Shown: positions 22,673 through 34,777 of the stretch, one piece after another
How the letters are laid out: each line of letters opens with the position of its first letter
How positions within the stretch are numbered: the first letter of the stretch is position 1
NCBI GenBank assembly: GCA_030998015.1
Contig: JARWMV010000043.1
Coordinates: 57,434 to 121,433 of the forward strand
DNA: 64,000 nt
Source: Ceratorhiza oryzae-sativae
Taxonomy: Eukaryota; Basidiomycota; Agaricomycetes; Cantharellales; Ceratobasidiaceae
Direction of reading: 5' to 3'
Notes under the pieces: generated by a model
Told to the model about the DNA's origin: nothing
Databases searched by the model: none
The model's input: only the letters and a program-made list of their open reading frames with translations
Program-made: the position numbers and the translations under genes

Positions 22673-23106
22673 TGGATGTTTGGAGTGTGAAGAGCCAGAG
22701 TGACTTGATTGACAATATTCCCCTATCTGAGTTCCTTGGTGCACCTCTGGCACCTCCACCATCTTGGGTTGACACCCCTATCTTTGATTACAACAAGTGG
22801 TGTGCTTTAGGACCAGACCTCTTGGGAATTCCTCTTTCAGAATCCCCAGAACCACACCCTGCATCAATTGAGCTTCCCATCACCCTGGTTCCATGAGGTT
22901 CATCAGCCTCAAGCTCCAGCTCTGCCTCATGGCAATGGATCAACCCCCAGGATAAGCTGGTAGAGTTCTTGAAGGAATTATGGGATTCTTATCAGCCTCG
23001 AGGAGATAATGGCTTCTGCATGTTTTACAATCTTGTAATGGCTAAGCACCAGCCTTTGATTCAATGTTTCCTTGATAACATTACTGATATCTGCAAATCT
23101 TCCTGA
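22673..23106 (+). pseudogene. Unknown gene U1, 3' part
   Basis: The reading continues from ...PECWEH at 16,945 with VWSVKSQSDL, then PLSEFLGAPLAPPPSW, a TGA near 22,894, and a final WQWINPQDKLVEFLKELWDS block, ending at TGA 23,104-23,106. No domain is recognised. The junction supports U1 having been one gene before the transposon and MITE arrived. Confidence 0.5.
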
Positions 23107-23150
23107 TGTACTCCATGATAGTAGTTTCCTTCTTTGTATGACTGCACATG

Positions 23151-23156
23151 TATAAA
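23151..23156 (+). promoter_or_regulatory. TATA box of unknown gene U2
   Basis: TATAAA lies 106-111 bases before the U2 ATG and 45 bases after the U1 stop. The leader is T/C-rich. Confidence 0.4.
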
Positions 23157-23261
23157 GGATTTGGTTACCTTTGGTTTCAACTTGACACTTGTGTCTTAGC
23201 TACTGCTACCTGTCACTCAACCACTCTATAACTTTTCAAAATCCCTTCATCAATTTCAACA

Positions 23262-23924
23262 ATGCCTTCTTGTACCAGCTCTTCCTACTACCACACTGTT
23301 GCCAAGGGAGCCCCCAGGATGGTTTACCACCTGGTCTTCCTGACCACTTACTCCCCTTCTTAGCATCTCCCAAATGACTTTGCTATGCCAGAGATGCCAG
23401 ACCATGAGTGGTCTCTCCACCCATGCCTCCAGTATCTGCACAAGGATGGTCCAGGCACCAGCCATTGGTCCACCTACCAAGAAATCAGCACAATCTACCT
23501 TGATGACCAAGAACAGACCAACACCCCTGAACCATGGCTGGACTGAGCTGTCCAGACTGCAAAGCACCACTACTGCAACCAACACAACTGGCCAGTAGAA
23601 ATCTACCACACTCCCCCTCCTCTAACCAAGGTTCCAGATGACCAGGAGGACTTCAGAGTAGAAGCTGCAGTTGAAGACTATGGCACCTGGGAGGATTGGG
23701 GAATTACCTCAGGAACTTTCTGGGGACAAGGAGAGCTGCAGCTGGAGTCAGGATGGGACAACCAGATTGGAGAATGGGGATCAGCAGATCCAGAAGGAGG
23801 TTGATATGAGGATGGCTGGGAAGCCAATGTGGACTTGTCAGAATGGGCACCTGTAGAGCCCAAATGGGATTCAGACCAGGAGGAGGAATCCAATGTAGAG
23901 ATACCCTATGTACCAGAACAGTAA
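23262..23924 (+). pseudogene. Unknown gene U2, acidic Trp/Glu-rich product
   Basis: One frame from ATG 23,262 to TAA 23,922-23,924 (221 codons) with only three internal stops (near 23,361, 23,547 and 23,802), each explainable by a single C-to-T or G-to-A change. The N-terminal half has a hydrophobic start and a His/Trp-containing middle. The C-terminal half is strongly acidic with regularly placed Trp (EDYGTWEDWG, WDSDQEEES). No known domain. Confidence 0.5.
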
Positions 23925-24048
23925 TAGGATCTAGAAGCATTCCTGATCTCTCAGATAGGCATGACTTGCAAAAACTATCCACAGCATACATCCCACCAAT
24001 CCATCCACCAGATAAACTACCTCTTGGAGGATATGCAGCCAGATGATT

Positions 24049-24057
24049 ATATATAAA
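24049..24057 (+). promoter_or_regulatory. TATA box of unknown gene U3
   Basis: A TATATAAAA motif lies about 70 bases before the ATG at 24,126. The spacing mirrors U1 and resembles U2. Confidence 0.4.
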
Positions 24058-24125
24058 ACTCTGCCTGCTACCCATCACCAACCTGCCAAATGCTCCCAGG
24101 CATTGCATACTCAAAACCCACTTAC

Positions 24126-24601
24126 AATGCCATCTCTCTGTACCTTGCCATTTGACAGCCTCATTGCTCTGCAACTACCTGAATCCTTGCATCCATATGC
24201 AGAACAAGACCCAAACTGGCAGGAGAATGTCTGATTGGTCTGAACCCCATCCATGTGGGTAATCTGGACCTGAACTCCATAAGGCACATGGGAAGAAGCA
24301 TTTACTACTCCATCAGAGCTGGTTCCTGACCTGCCTCCTATTGATCCTACTCCCAAGGAATGCTGAAGGGACCCTGAAGATCCTTGCCCTTGCCTACTCA
24401 AACCCTATGTCTGGCAAGAAAACATCCACATGGGAAAAACACCAAACCACATTATTCTCTGAGCTCAGTACACTAGGCAAGGAGTTTATGAGCCATGCAA
24501 TATTATACCACACCAAGGCAAGAGCAATTGTTGAGACAAATTTCAGGAAAGGCTTTGCCTGGAACCTCAATATACTTCAACTGGTCACACAACTACACTA
24601 G
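24126..24601 (+). pseudogene. Unknown gene U3
   Basis: The ATG-started frame begins MPSLCTLPFDSL. It is broken by stops after ~36 codons and by a frame change near 24,360. The last ~75 codons (KILALAYSNPMSGKK..., ending TAG 24,599-24,601) look protein-like. Its 3' end lies 9 bases before the LTR at 24,610. The product cannot be identified. Confidence 0.35.
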
Positions 24602-24609
24602 AGGGGATA

Positions 24610-27071
24610 TGTGATATATGTGGAGAATATGTAGGAAACTACCAATTTAAGTAGTCAAGTGTCATCACACAACCTTGTAGTACAGTTAGCAACAAAACTG
24701 TATGAATGCAAGCTACTGTAAGCTTGCACAGGCTCTAACTGCAGGAATACAGCACCTTGATCTCTGCGTTTGTAACCGTTATGTAGATAAAGATCTAGTC
24801 TACCAAATAAAAGATGTTTGAAAAGATTTGGATGAAAAATGGTAGATATATGCCTGAAACAAAACCAAGGGGTCATTTGTACAGTTTTGTTACCAAAGAA
24901 AGTCCAAAGCCATGTACCACCTAGAACTTTCTGTCTGAGCAAGCTCAATCTTTGCCACTTAAGTTTTAGTATACATACTACTGTGGCTTACCATGGAGGT
25001 CATCATTGGGCTCCTCCCTATCTGAAATGGAGGGGTTCTCTTGAAAAAAGGAGCTAAAAAGGGGTTTGTGTCTCAAGCTACTACCACCTGCAGAGACATC
25101 AGCTGATGTGAAGCTGTATGTGACCATTCAATGTATAAAGGTGTCACAAGAGTCCTCAGATACTTTTTGGCATGAAAAAAGCTTGCATATGCAGGCTGTA
25201 TGCATACCAGATGTGCATACAGGGGTAGGAAAATGGACAAAATGGGCTGTTCCAGTTGACACAGAAACTGTAGCAAGAGGAGACAAAGAATATGTAAAAG
25301 AGACTAGTATAGTGCTACTAATGAGCAATAAACTAGAATCTAAGAGGCCCTGGACTGGGCTGAAATTGACTTCTCCTGAGCCCCTATATGCTATGAAGAA
25401 TCACTTGCCACAGAAACAGTGGAAAGAACTATATGAAATATCTGGTAGTTTTTTTTAATATAAATAGAATCTCAAAAAACCTTTTTGATCATTTTAAAAT
25501 TAGTTGTTGAGCAAAATGATGCAATAGGGGCTCAGGAGAAGTCAATTTCAGCCCAGTCCAGGGCCTCTTAGATTCTAGTTTAATGCTCATTAGTAGCAAT
25601 ATACTAGTCTCTTTTACATATTCTTTGTCTCCTCTTGCTACAGTTTCTGTGTCAACTGGAACAGCCCATTTTGTCCATTTTCCTACCCCTGTATGCACAT
25701 CTGGTATGCATACAGCCTGCATATGCAAGCTTTTTTCATGCCAAAAAGTATCTGAGGACTCTTGTGACACCTTTATACATTGAATGGTCACATACAGCTT
25801 CACATCAGCTGATGTCTCTGCAGGTGGTAGTAGCTTGAGACACAAACCCCTTTTTAGCTCCTTTTTTCAAGAGAACCCCTCCATTTCAGATAGGGAGGAG
25901 CCCAATGATGACCTCCATGGTAAGCCACAGTAGTATGTATACTAAAACTTAAGTGGCAAAGATTGAGCTTGCTCAGACACAAAGTTCTAGGTGGTACATG
26001 GCTTTGGACTTTCTTTGGTAACAAAACTGTACAAATGCCCCCTTGGTTGTGTTTCAGGCATATATCTACCATTCTTCATCCAAATCTTTTCAAACATCTT
26101 TTATTAGGTAGACTAGATCTGTATCTACATAACGGTTACAAACGCAGAGATCAAGGTGCTGTATTCCTGCAGTTAGAGCCTGTGCAAGCTTACAGTAGCT
26201 TGCATTCATACAGTTTTGTTGCTAACTGTAATATTCCTATATTTCTCCTTGTTTTCTGACTTTGCATATATCCACTCAAAACGGTTGGATTACGGTCTTG
26301 CTTGTACTCGTTGCCACCGCAGCAAGCCGCAGTACACAGCTGTGGAGTCCACGCAGTCCGCAGTGTACGTAGTCCAAGCTTAGCCTGCAGTTACTGCAAT
26401 GGGCAGCCTGCAGCACCTGAGCAGCAGTGTGTAGTCATTGTGCACAAAGTCCACAGTAACTGTGCAGCAGTCCACAGTGACTGTACAGCAGTCCATAGTC
26501 ACTGTGCAGCAGCATGTAGACCCTATGTTTGTTGTCTCCAAAACCTGTATAAGGAGGGCCTCACAGGCTGTTGAATATTATCTCCTCTTACCTTACCTTC
26601 ATCTCTTATATGCTTTGCCTAAGCAAGCCAGAGACATTGTTGAGCTCAGCTCCATCATTAGCCCATGCAGTTAGCTACTCTGTGCATCCTCCCATAGCAA
26701 CCACCTTATGCAGGTTTACCAGTCCATGTCACTAGGCCTGGTAAGTCCCAACAATGACCAGGTAGCCTGGCCATAGCATGCAAGATCTGCAAGACCAATA
26801 TGTAAGGGAGGCCAACACTTCAGAGATACTCCCACACCATACAACTCATAGGACTATACAATGGACATATGCCAGTAGATGTCTTGTATAAGGAAACCAT
26901 CTGCAATTACAATAGTAGAACCAGGAACAGAACTCACACCTATTGTACCTTTAACTAGGCTCACAATGGCTACTTGTTACATATACTTGCTACTCATGGC
27001 CACCAACTATGCAGTAGTCCTTGCTATTAATTACCTCCCTACACAACCAATACAAATGCATATATTTAACA
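24610..27071 (+). mobile_element. LTR family 6 (left copy), interrupted by a palindromic element
   Basis: TGTGATATATGTG...ATATTTAACA. Without the 1,546-bp insert at 24,683-26,228 it is ~916 bp and matches the inverted copy at 28,185-29,734. It includes CAGCAGTCC-type repeats (~26,460-26,510). No matching duplication was found (GGATA left, CTCTC right), so one flank has been rearranged or lost. Confidence 0.65.
24683..26228. mobile_element. 1,546-bp palindromic transposon with 705-bp arms
   Basis: CAGTTAGCAACAAAACTG...CAGTTTTGTTGCTAACTG. The left arm (24,683-25,387) and right arm (25,524-26,228) are near-identical inverted copies around a 136-base unique centre. TA flanks both ends (24,681-24,682 and 26,229-26,230). 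The related LTR at 28,185-29,734 shows the empty site with a single TA. A TA duplication points to Tc1/mariner-type mobilisation. Each arm holds the same open frame of ~105 codons (25,066-25,380 and its mirror), with WTKWAVPVDTETVARG in both. No domain is recognised. Confidence 0.85.
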
Positions 27072-27411
27072 CTCTCTCCTCTTTACAATAGTGAAATTTT
27101 ACAGGAGCAAGTTAGTAAGTGCCAAGATAAGTGCCAAGGTCATGTGATAACTTTCTGTATGCTCCACATTACTAGAGAGAGATCTTAGACAAGCAAGTTA
27201 GTAAGCCCCAAGATAAGCACCAGGGTCATGTGATAACTTCCTCCTTGCTCCTTATTACAGGGGAGAGATTTTATAGGAGCCAGTTGGTAAGCATCAGGAT
27301 AAGCACCAAGGTCATGTGACCATTTTTACAGCTGGTTTGTCTTGGGAGAAAATATGATCTTCAGTGGATTAACTCCCTTGTTCTGTTATGACTGCTGTGT
27401 AGGTCATGACA
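27072..27411 (+). mobile_element. Fragment of LTR family 3
   Basis: Repeated GGAGCAAGTTAGTAAG / GGTCATGTGATAAC motifs and the end GTGTAGGTCATGACA match the family 3 LTRs. The left part is missing at the junction with the family 6 LTR. Confidence 0.65.
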
Positions 27412-28184
27412 CAAGTATTTTGTTCACACCCATTGGTTTTGTCAATAGTTCTCCATACAATTCAATGCCATAGATGTGCACCTCTCCTGCCATGTCTGCT
27501 CTTGGTGATGATTTTCATGCACAAACTCAAATCTCAAAGTGCTGTCTGGCCTTTCTGATTCTTTTTCAGCCCTCTGGAACTACTAAATTTCTTTCCTCCT
27601 CATATGCTGGGGAAACCTGTCAACCAATCAATAGAGAAGTCTTAAACATGTTTTGTCCCTTACTGCATTTGTTGTAGCTTCTTCAATGTCTTCCTGCCTG
27701 GGTACTTCAATCCAGTTCCTTGTCCAGAACCTTGCCAGCTCTTCACTACCATTCTTCAAAGTTGGTTTTGCCTTGCAACACACCCTATTCTAATCCCTTA
27801 GGAAGTAACCTTGTCAATGTAAGAAATTCACCCTGTCAATTCTGTGTCCACAAGAACCTCAAGTGTGCCTTCAAGCAAATTGGCATCTACCCCATGCATG
27901 GTGCAAAACCAACCTCATCATTGCATTGTTTGCTCCCATCAATCCATCCCTCCCAGTGGCTATGTTTTGCCCCAACAATCTGATATTGCACACTTTTCTT
28001 ACTGTGTTCTCCAATGCTGGAGCCACTGCATTCAATTTCCTTGAGGCTGTGTTCATTGCTCAGTTTGCTTGCAAACTTTGGCTGATCCAGCCAGATACAC
28101 TGGAGCTGTTTCATAGAGGAGTTAAGGATATGATGTTGAATTCTGGCTGCAGGCACCTAAAATTCCAGTATTGCCACTGCCAGT
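27412..28184 (+). other. Unidentified stretch with broken protein-like text
   Basis: An ATG ORF at 27,496-27,675 and later pieces (CQFCVHKNLKC near 27,840; then a hydrophobic piece to ~28,140) look like a frame-shifted gene remnant. The Cys spacing is loosely zinc-cluster-like. No identification is possible. Confidence 0.3.
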
Positions 28185-29734
28185 TGTTAAATATATGTGT
28201 TTGTATCAGTTGTGTAGGGATGTAATTAATAGCAAGGACTACTGCATAGTTGGTGGCCATGAGTAACAAGTATATGTAACAAGTAGCCATTGTGAGCCTA
28301 GTTAAAGGTACAATAGGTGTGAGTTCTGTTCCTGGTTCTACTATTGTAATTGCAGATGGTTTCCTCATACAAGACATCTACTGGCATATGTCCATTGTAT
28401 AGTCCTATGAGTTGTATGGTGTGGGAGTATCTCTGAAGTGTTGGCCTCCCTTACATATTGGTCTTGCAGATCTTGCATGCTATGGCCAGGCTACCTGGTC
28501 ATTGTTGGGACTTACCAGGCCTAGTGACATGGACTGGCAAACCTGCATAAGGTGGTTGCTATGGGAGGATGCACAGAGTAGCTAACTGCATGGGCTAATG
28601 ACAGAGCTGAGATCAATGTAGCCAGAGTGGTGCTCAGCAATGTCTCTGGCTTGCTTGTGCAAAGAATATAAGAGATGAGGGAAAGAGAGGAAAGGATGAT
28701 ATTCAACAGCCTAGGAGGCCCTCCTTATATATGTTTTGGAGACAACAAATACAGGGTCTACATGCTGCTGCACAGTGACTATGGACTGCTGTGTTATGAC
28801 CTGCACAGACAGCCATAACATAACAAGAGAATTAGCCAATAATTTATAGCATTTTATCCTAAGTCAAACAAGCTATAAACAAGCTCAAGTGACCTTGGTG
28901 CTTAGCCTAGTGCTTATGGTGGTTATCTAACTTGCTCCTGCAATTCTCTCCATTGTAACTTGGAGTGAGGAGCAAGTTATAACATGACCCTGGCACTTAA
29001 CACATCACATGACCTTGGTGCTTACAGTGGTTACCTAACTTGCTCCTGCAATTCTCTCCATTGTAACTTGGAGCAAGGAGCAAGTTATCAGATGACCTCA
29101 GTGCTTAAATCACATGACCCTGGGGCCTTGCACAGCTCTATAAGATTTGCAGCTGCAACAACCCTAAGAGCAACTTACATAAGGGTTATAGACAATTACA
29201 TGAGGTATCCACACTGTTTACTCATGACCAGACTACTCACATGACTTGTAAACACTGTGGACTGTGGAAAGGTATGACTCACACCTTGTGGGATATATAA
29301 GAAATAAGGAGCAAGCTGGAGGACCTCAGCTTGCTTTATCTTGTCCACCACAGGGACCTTGACCATACACTGTAGAATAGAGACACACAATAGATAGAAA
29401 TAGACAATACAAACAATGTAGCCACTACTTAAGGAAGACCAAAGGATGGTAACAGGGGGTCTCAACATGCTGCACAGTTGCTGCAGGCTACCCATTGCAG
29501 TAACTGCAGGCTATGCTTGGACTGCATATGCTGCAGACTGCACAGACTCCATGGCTGCGTTCTGCGGCTTGCTATGGTGGGAACAAGTGCAAGCAAGACT
29601 GTTATCCAACTGTTTTGAGTGGGTATATGTGTAGTCAGAAAAATAGGAAAAATATAGGAATATTACTACAAGGTTGCACAATGACTTGACTACTTGAGTT
29701 GGTGGTTTCCTACATATTCTTCACATATATCACA
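28185..29734 (-). mobile_element. Solo LTR family 6 (right copy), interrupted by family 3 LTR
   Basis: Flanked by an exact duplication CCAGT (28,180-28,184 and 29,735-29,739). Without the inner LTR it is ~870 bp and forms an inverted pair with 24,610-27,071. Reading frames seen here on the minus strand (to 28,377) recur at 26,879-27,091 on the plus strand, purely because the LTR is repeated. Confidence 0.85.
28792..29467 (-). mobile_element. Solo LTR family 3 nested in family 6 LTR
   Basis: TGTTATGACC...GGTCTCAACA on the plus strand, 676 bp, with exact duplication TGCTG (28,787-28,791 and 29,468-29,472). It is the most recent insertion at this place. Confidence 0.9.
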
Positions 29735-29739
29735 CCAGT

Positions 29740-30718
29740 GCTGGTGCCTGAATTAGCCTCAAGATGCAAATTTCCACACAGAATGCTGCCAAGATTTTGG
29801 CATTTAAGCACCAGGATTTTTCTATATGCTACCAAGGGAATGCAAGAATAACTGCTATGGCAGTTGTTATGATTTTTCTGAAACTTATAATAATTGTTCA
29901 CTTGATACACCATTAACTGTGGAACATTCATAGCATTCTAGTGGCGTACTACAATCTTTCATAATTCTCTTTCCTGAGGTCATTGATGGCAAAATATGCT
30001 GCAGAAATATTCAGGGATAAGTGCAGCTGAACCCCTTGGTGGGTTACTGAGCAAAGACTCACATAAGTGGTACCATTCAACATGTTTAAGTGAGGAGATT
30101 CCAATGGAAGTATCAGCTAAATTTTATGTGTACTATTGGAGGAGCAATCAGTGACTCAGGGTGATGTAACCCCTGATCAACACCACAAGCACTAGTGAAT
30201 CCAGCCATGTAAACCTTGCTCCCCCTATGTATTAATGTGCAAAACCTATATCTGGTAATATGTACAAAAAATCAGCCCCATAGAAGCAGGATTACAAGAT
30301 GGAATCAAGGGGGGAACCCCCTGAAGGCCAAGATTGGTCAGGAGGCTGGTAGAGGGTGAACTGGGAGTTTAGAGCCAGTCCTAATGTAATGGACAACTTC
30401 AGAAGCACAGATAATCTTTGGACAGGTGGTCACTATTGTATAAAATGCATGGTAAATCTCTCAGAAGATTACTGACACTGTTTCAATTGGTGCATTGCAT
30501 TACATGGCTGCACTATGAATGATTCACCTTGTTGCAGGCCCCCTGTCTGAAAAGCCCAGAGCTATATGGGTATTTCTGAGATGCAGGAGTCCATTTGCCC
30601 TGCTGGATTTTCTATGAGTAGCCTCCAGTAGTGATTTCTAGGAGGTGCACATACAGTTACCCAAAAAACCATCTGCATAAACAATGGCTGCTAAAAGCAT
30701 CATCTATAGAAGCTAACT
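29740..30718. other. No gene recognised
   Basis: About 1 kb of CpG-poor DNA without a domain, an LTR end or a repeat that I can match elsewhere in the window. Confidence 0.4.
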
Positions 30719-32106
30719 CTGTATACTCAGCAAATCATGTTACATACTATATAGAATCCTAGCATCAAGGCAACAGATTGAGAGTATGTGCACACCAAAC
30801 AGCTGAGATCCTGCAGAGATCCCAATGACCCAAAACAGGGGGGTCATGCAACCAGTACTGTGGCAGATAATCAGATTCCATCCAAGTTGATGATATTTTG
30901 CCTAGATCTTTCTCACCTGGGAGGCTAGTAGGGAGCAGTAAGCATCAACAGATAGACAAAGAAATGATTGACAAAATGTGTAGGTACCAAGATGCCATCC
31001 ATACTAATCATGGAAAGGAGCCTCAAGAAAGGCAGTGGGTATGCTGTCCATGTTGCATGCAATATTTAGGCAGCTGAGAGAGTGGTTGCAGCCTGTTTGT
31101 ATTTAACAAACTTTATTTCTGTATTCATGCAAAGGCAAGAATTGCATCAATGACACAGTTGCATCTCATGCAGGAACACTGGACTGTTGATCAATGGTGC
31201 ATTTAGTTGACCTTATCAGTCCTCACTTGACCTACTACAAGTAGCATCCAGGTGCCTTTGGGACTGACCCAAGAGATGTGATTTACACCTTGCCAATGGA
31301 CCTCCTGTTGCACATCTCCAATTAGACAAGGTTTTGCCATTAGGAAGGCCAACTACAACACAGAGAATATATCTTTAGTTCTTGACAACCAAATGCTACA
31401 GTTTTATACTATATTCCTATAGCTTTGGTAACCTGTGTGAAATACACTAATGGGGGTCCATTGGCAAGGTATAAATCACATCTCTTGGGTCAGTCCCAAA
31501 GGCACCTGGATGCTACTTGTAGTAGGTCAAGTGAGGACTGATAAAGTCAACTAAATGCACCATTGATCAACAGTCTGGTGTTCCTGCATGAGATGCAACT
31601 GTGTCATTGATGCAATTCTTGCCTTTGCATGAATACAGAAATAAAGTTTGTTAAATACAAACAGGCTGCAACCACTCTCTCAGCTGTCTAAATATCTTGT
31701 ACACCTCAGTGCATATGCCAAAAGAAGTATTACATCCAATATATACACACTAAATGCATAGTAGGGCATGCAACATGGACAACATACCCACTGCCTTTCT
31801 TGAGGCTCCTTTCCATGATTAGTATGGATGGCATCTTGGTACCTACACATTTGTCAATTATTTCTTCCCCTATCTGTTGATGCTTACAGCTCCCTACTAG
31901 CCTCCCAGGTGAGAAAGATCTGGGCAAAATATTGTCAACTTGGATGGAATCTGATTATCTGCCACAGTACTGGTTGCATGACCCCCCTGTTTTGGGTCAT
32001 TGGTATCTCTGCAGGATCTTAGCTGTTTGGTGTGTATATACTCTCAATCTGTTGCCTTGATGCTAGGATTCTATACAGTATGTAACATGATTTGCTGAAT
32101 ATACAG
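30719..32106. repeat. Second large palindrome (foldback element), ~1.39 kb
   Basis: CTGTATACTCAGCAAATCATG at 30,719 mirrors CATGATTTGCTGAATATACAG ending at 32,106. The left arm is ~30,719-31,305 and the right arm ~31,457-32,106, around a ~150-base centre. The right arm carries ~60 bases (near 31,690-31,760) that the left arm lacks. No coding potential and no clear target duplication were seen. Confidence 0.75.
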
Positions 32107-32126
32107 TTTGGCACAAAACTGCTTGC

Positions 32127-33430
32127 TGTTACAGGTCAGGGTACACTTGAATATCTAGAGCTTAAGCAAATGTAGATATGTTAGTATACTCTAATCATAC
32201 TCAATACTTCTTAGACTAGAGTAAGAAGGCTCAAAGTAGTTGCAATGCGATCAAGTAACACTCAAGGTAGTCTTAATATTTCACAGTGTAAACCAACTAA
32301 TTTATAGGTATAAAGAGCAAGACTACTATGGTCAGGTTCCCTTAGATATCTTAAATGTAGTTCAGCCTGAGTTGCTTGGACTAACTGATACTAATATTAA
32401 TACTAGATGTAAGTGATAGCTTATAGGATAGATGGAGGGCTGCCTAATGTGTGTACTTCCTCAGCTACAGGTACTTAGATTTCCTCTAATAGCTGGTACT
32501 TAATGTCATGCTCAATCAGGCAATATTGTATCCTTATATATCTCTGTATATAAGATACAATGAATCAGACAGTATATAACTAATATGGTACTTTATTCCT
32601 CAGTACTAGTAATATAAGAAATCACACACAGACAAGAGAAATAGAAAGAGAAAAGAAACCAATAACCAGGCTGGGTTGAGTAAGAGTGGGGGGTCTGGAA
32701 GGGCCTCAGAGGAGGTCCTTTTATACCCTGAGGAGGGCATTCCAGAGCCAAATAGATGCATGCATGCCAGTGTGATCATCAAAAGAGGGTACTGCTATAG
32801 TTGGGGTAAACCCTACCCCATTATAGGATAAGAGAGTAAAGACAGGGTGTGGTTTGAAGGCATTGATGCATCTGAGACCTGCTATTGGCTTGTAGATCAT
32901 ATTATCATAGTATATACATGTAATGAATGGAGGCTACATCTCAGTGAGTCATAAAGTGAGTCAGAGAAGCTTCTGGATCAATTTGGAAGACTCTCCTGAC
33001 TCACTGGAGTCATTAGAACTTGATTGATGGTCCAGTAACATTCTAATGATCCTCAGACCATTCTGGCACAAGGATCCAGTGGATAGCAACAACCTTTGGG
33101 CAGAAGATACTGGCAAAAATTTGCTATCAATAGAGCATAAGATTGCTTTGGTAGTGTAAGCAGTTGCCAAGATATGAGCAGTGCAATGTTGCAATCATTA
33201 TTTCCTGATAAGAGGAAATATTGCACACTCTATATTTCTCTGAGATCTTATTGTAAAATCTTAATAAAATATGCTTGGGAAAGCAGAGAATTTGTACTAT
33301 TAAATGGAACACAAAGTAGTAAAATTTGGAGCACATCCAAATTCAAATATTTCACATTTTCATTACAGAGGCATGGATTGAGGTTGGCAGAACAGGCTAA
33401 AATAATAGAAAATGTTATTAATCCATAACA
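32127..33430 (+). mobile_element. 1.3-kb LTR family 1, copy 2 (old)
   Basis: TGTTACAGGTCAGG...TTAATCCATAACA. The region that is CpG-rich in copies 1, 4 and 5 is here converted to TpG/CpA (33,060-33,190). Flanks CTTGC and TCACA do not match, so it is not a clean solo insertion. Confidence 0.85.
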
Positions 33431-34777
33431 TCACACATATATTCACCATGCAATACTTTCTCAATTATCACAATTCTTAAGAACATTTTCAAAACACACT
33501 TTCCTTTTATGGGACAACTGTATCATGTGACTCATGGAATGTTCCAGACTGCTTACCAAGATGCATTTCAACTTTGATGTGAAACTCCACAGCTCTGCAG
33601 CAGCTTCTATCACTTAGTGATGTGACTCATAGGATAGTTCTGTTTGTTTTGATGTGGCTTGAAGATTGTATTTAAACCAGGTCAAGTTCAATGAGGTCTC
33701 CTCATGAACTTGACTTCCTTGTCTATACATGTCTTGTTCAATTCTTACTCTCTACCTTGTGACATGTCACCATTGCCCCTACCCCTTTATTCATTGTCAC
33801 CAAGTTGTCTACAGGATTTGCCCTGGTGATCCAAGGTGTCCATGATGTCAGTTGACTTATTGCCACTGATAGATGACATGGACCAGGACTCATCAGGAAA
33901 AGTTGAAGCACCAATCATATGCCATAATTAGAGAGGAAAGGGGCACATTGCTGCCAAATGCACATCACAAAATATGTCAGGATATGAAGTGAGGAGCTGG
34001 ATACCAGTGATGAAGATTCTTTTAAGGGCTAGGCTCAGGTGGTTCTTGGAAGATTGTCTTGGGCTCAATACTGAATAATGTACAAAGGTAAAATACATGT
34101 AAGGAATTCAAATGTATGTCCCCAGGAAACAAATCCCAAATCCAATTCTTTTTCCATGCATTCCCCCTAAGTACCACTTCTGAACAAAAATCAGCATACA
34201 TAATCAAGAAATTTACTGGGTGGGCCATGATCAATTCAGGTGGCACATCTTTTTTTGTACATTAACATCTAGTCAAGCAGTGCCAAATCCCAACTCAAAG
34301 ACTGAAAATACCAGGAAGGCTAAGAGTGATCAATGGCCAAAAACATCAACTCAGGACAAGTCAATATATATTGCACCTTTGAGCTGGTAGTACAAGGTCA
34401 CAAAGAAATACTGAGTGCCCATGTTGTAAATGTGGGAAAGAAATGATTTGGTCCTGAGCATGTTATGGCTCAAATACCACAATCCTCACACTGGCTGAGA
34501 GGAAAAAATGCTCAACTTCAACTCAGGATGTGACACTGATATTTTGCCAAAAACCAGGTCCTGCATACTGGAATTCATCATTATTTGGCAATTGCTGCCC
34601 CAGCACCAGTGCCAGAAAGCAGGAATGCAGACATTCAGCAAAATTCTGTCACATTAATACAACACATACACCATTAAATACAGAACATTCAGGGCTTTTG
34701 AATGATGTATAGCACTCTAGGCCAAAAGAAATTATAGGGCTTGTAGAAGCTCATTTTTTATCTGTGACAATGCCTTC
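33431..34777 (+). pseudogene. Remnant of an element-A-like gypsy: truncated LTR, gag knuckle, protease
   Basis: 33,431-33,770 matches the LTR type at 41,376 (TTTATGGGACAACTGTATC). The gag zinc-knuckle region follows (~33,870-34,020; a His and Cys pair remain but the second Cys is lost to a stop). Protease-region text around 34,220-34,500 aligns with 4,490-4,770 of element A. The internal deletion between LTR and knuckle is the same kind as in 36,081-37,191. Confidence 0.65.

Noticed and set aside
25066..25458. 130-codon ORF and its mirror copy at 25,489-25,845 as a duplicated gene
   Set aside because: Both lie in the arms of one palindromic element, so duplication follows from the structure. 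Frames are also open on the opposite strand and no domain is visible.
26879..28377. Small conserved protein at 26,879-27,091 and 28,111-28,377
   Set aside because: The shared text lies at the 3' end of the two family 6 LTR copies and stops being shared exactly at the LTR border.
24610..29734. Family 6 LTRs as terminal inverted repeats of one DNA transposon
   Set aside because: The right copy has its own exact 5-bp duplication (CCAGT) and LTR-type TG...CA ends, so it is an independent LTR insertion.
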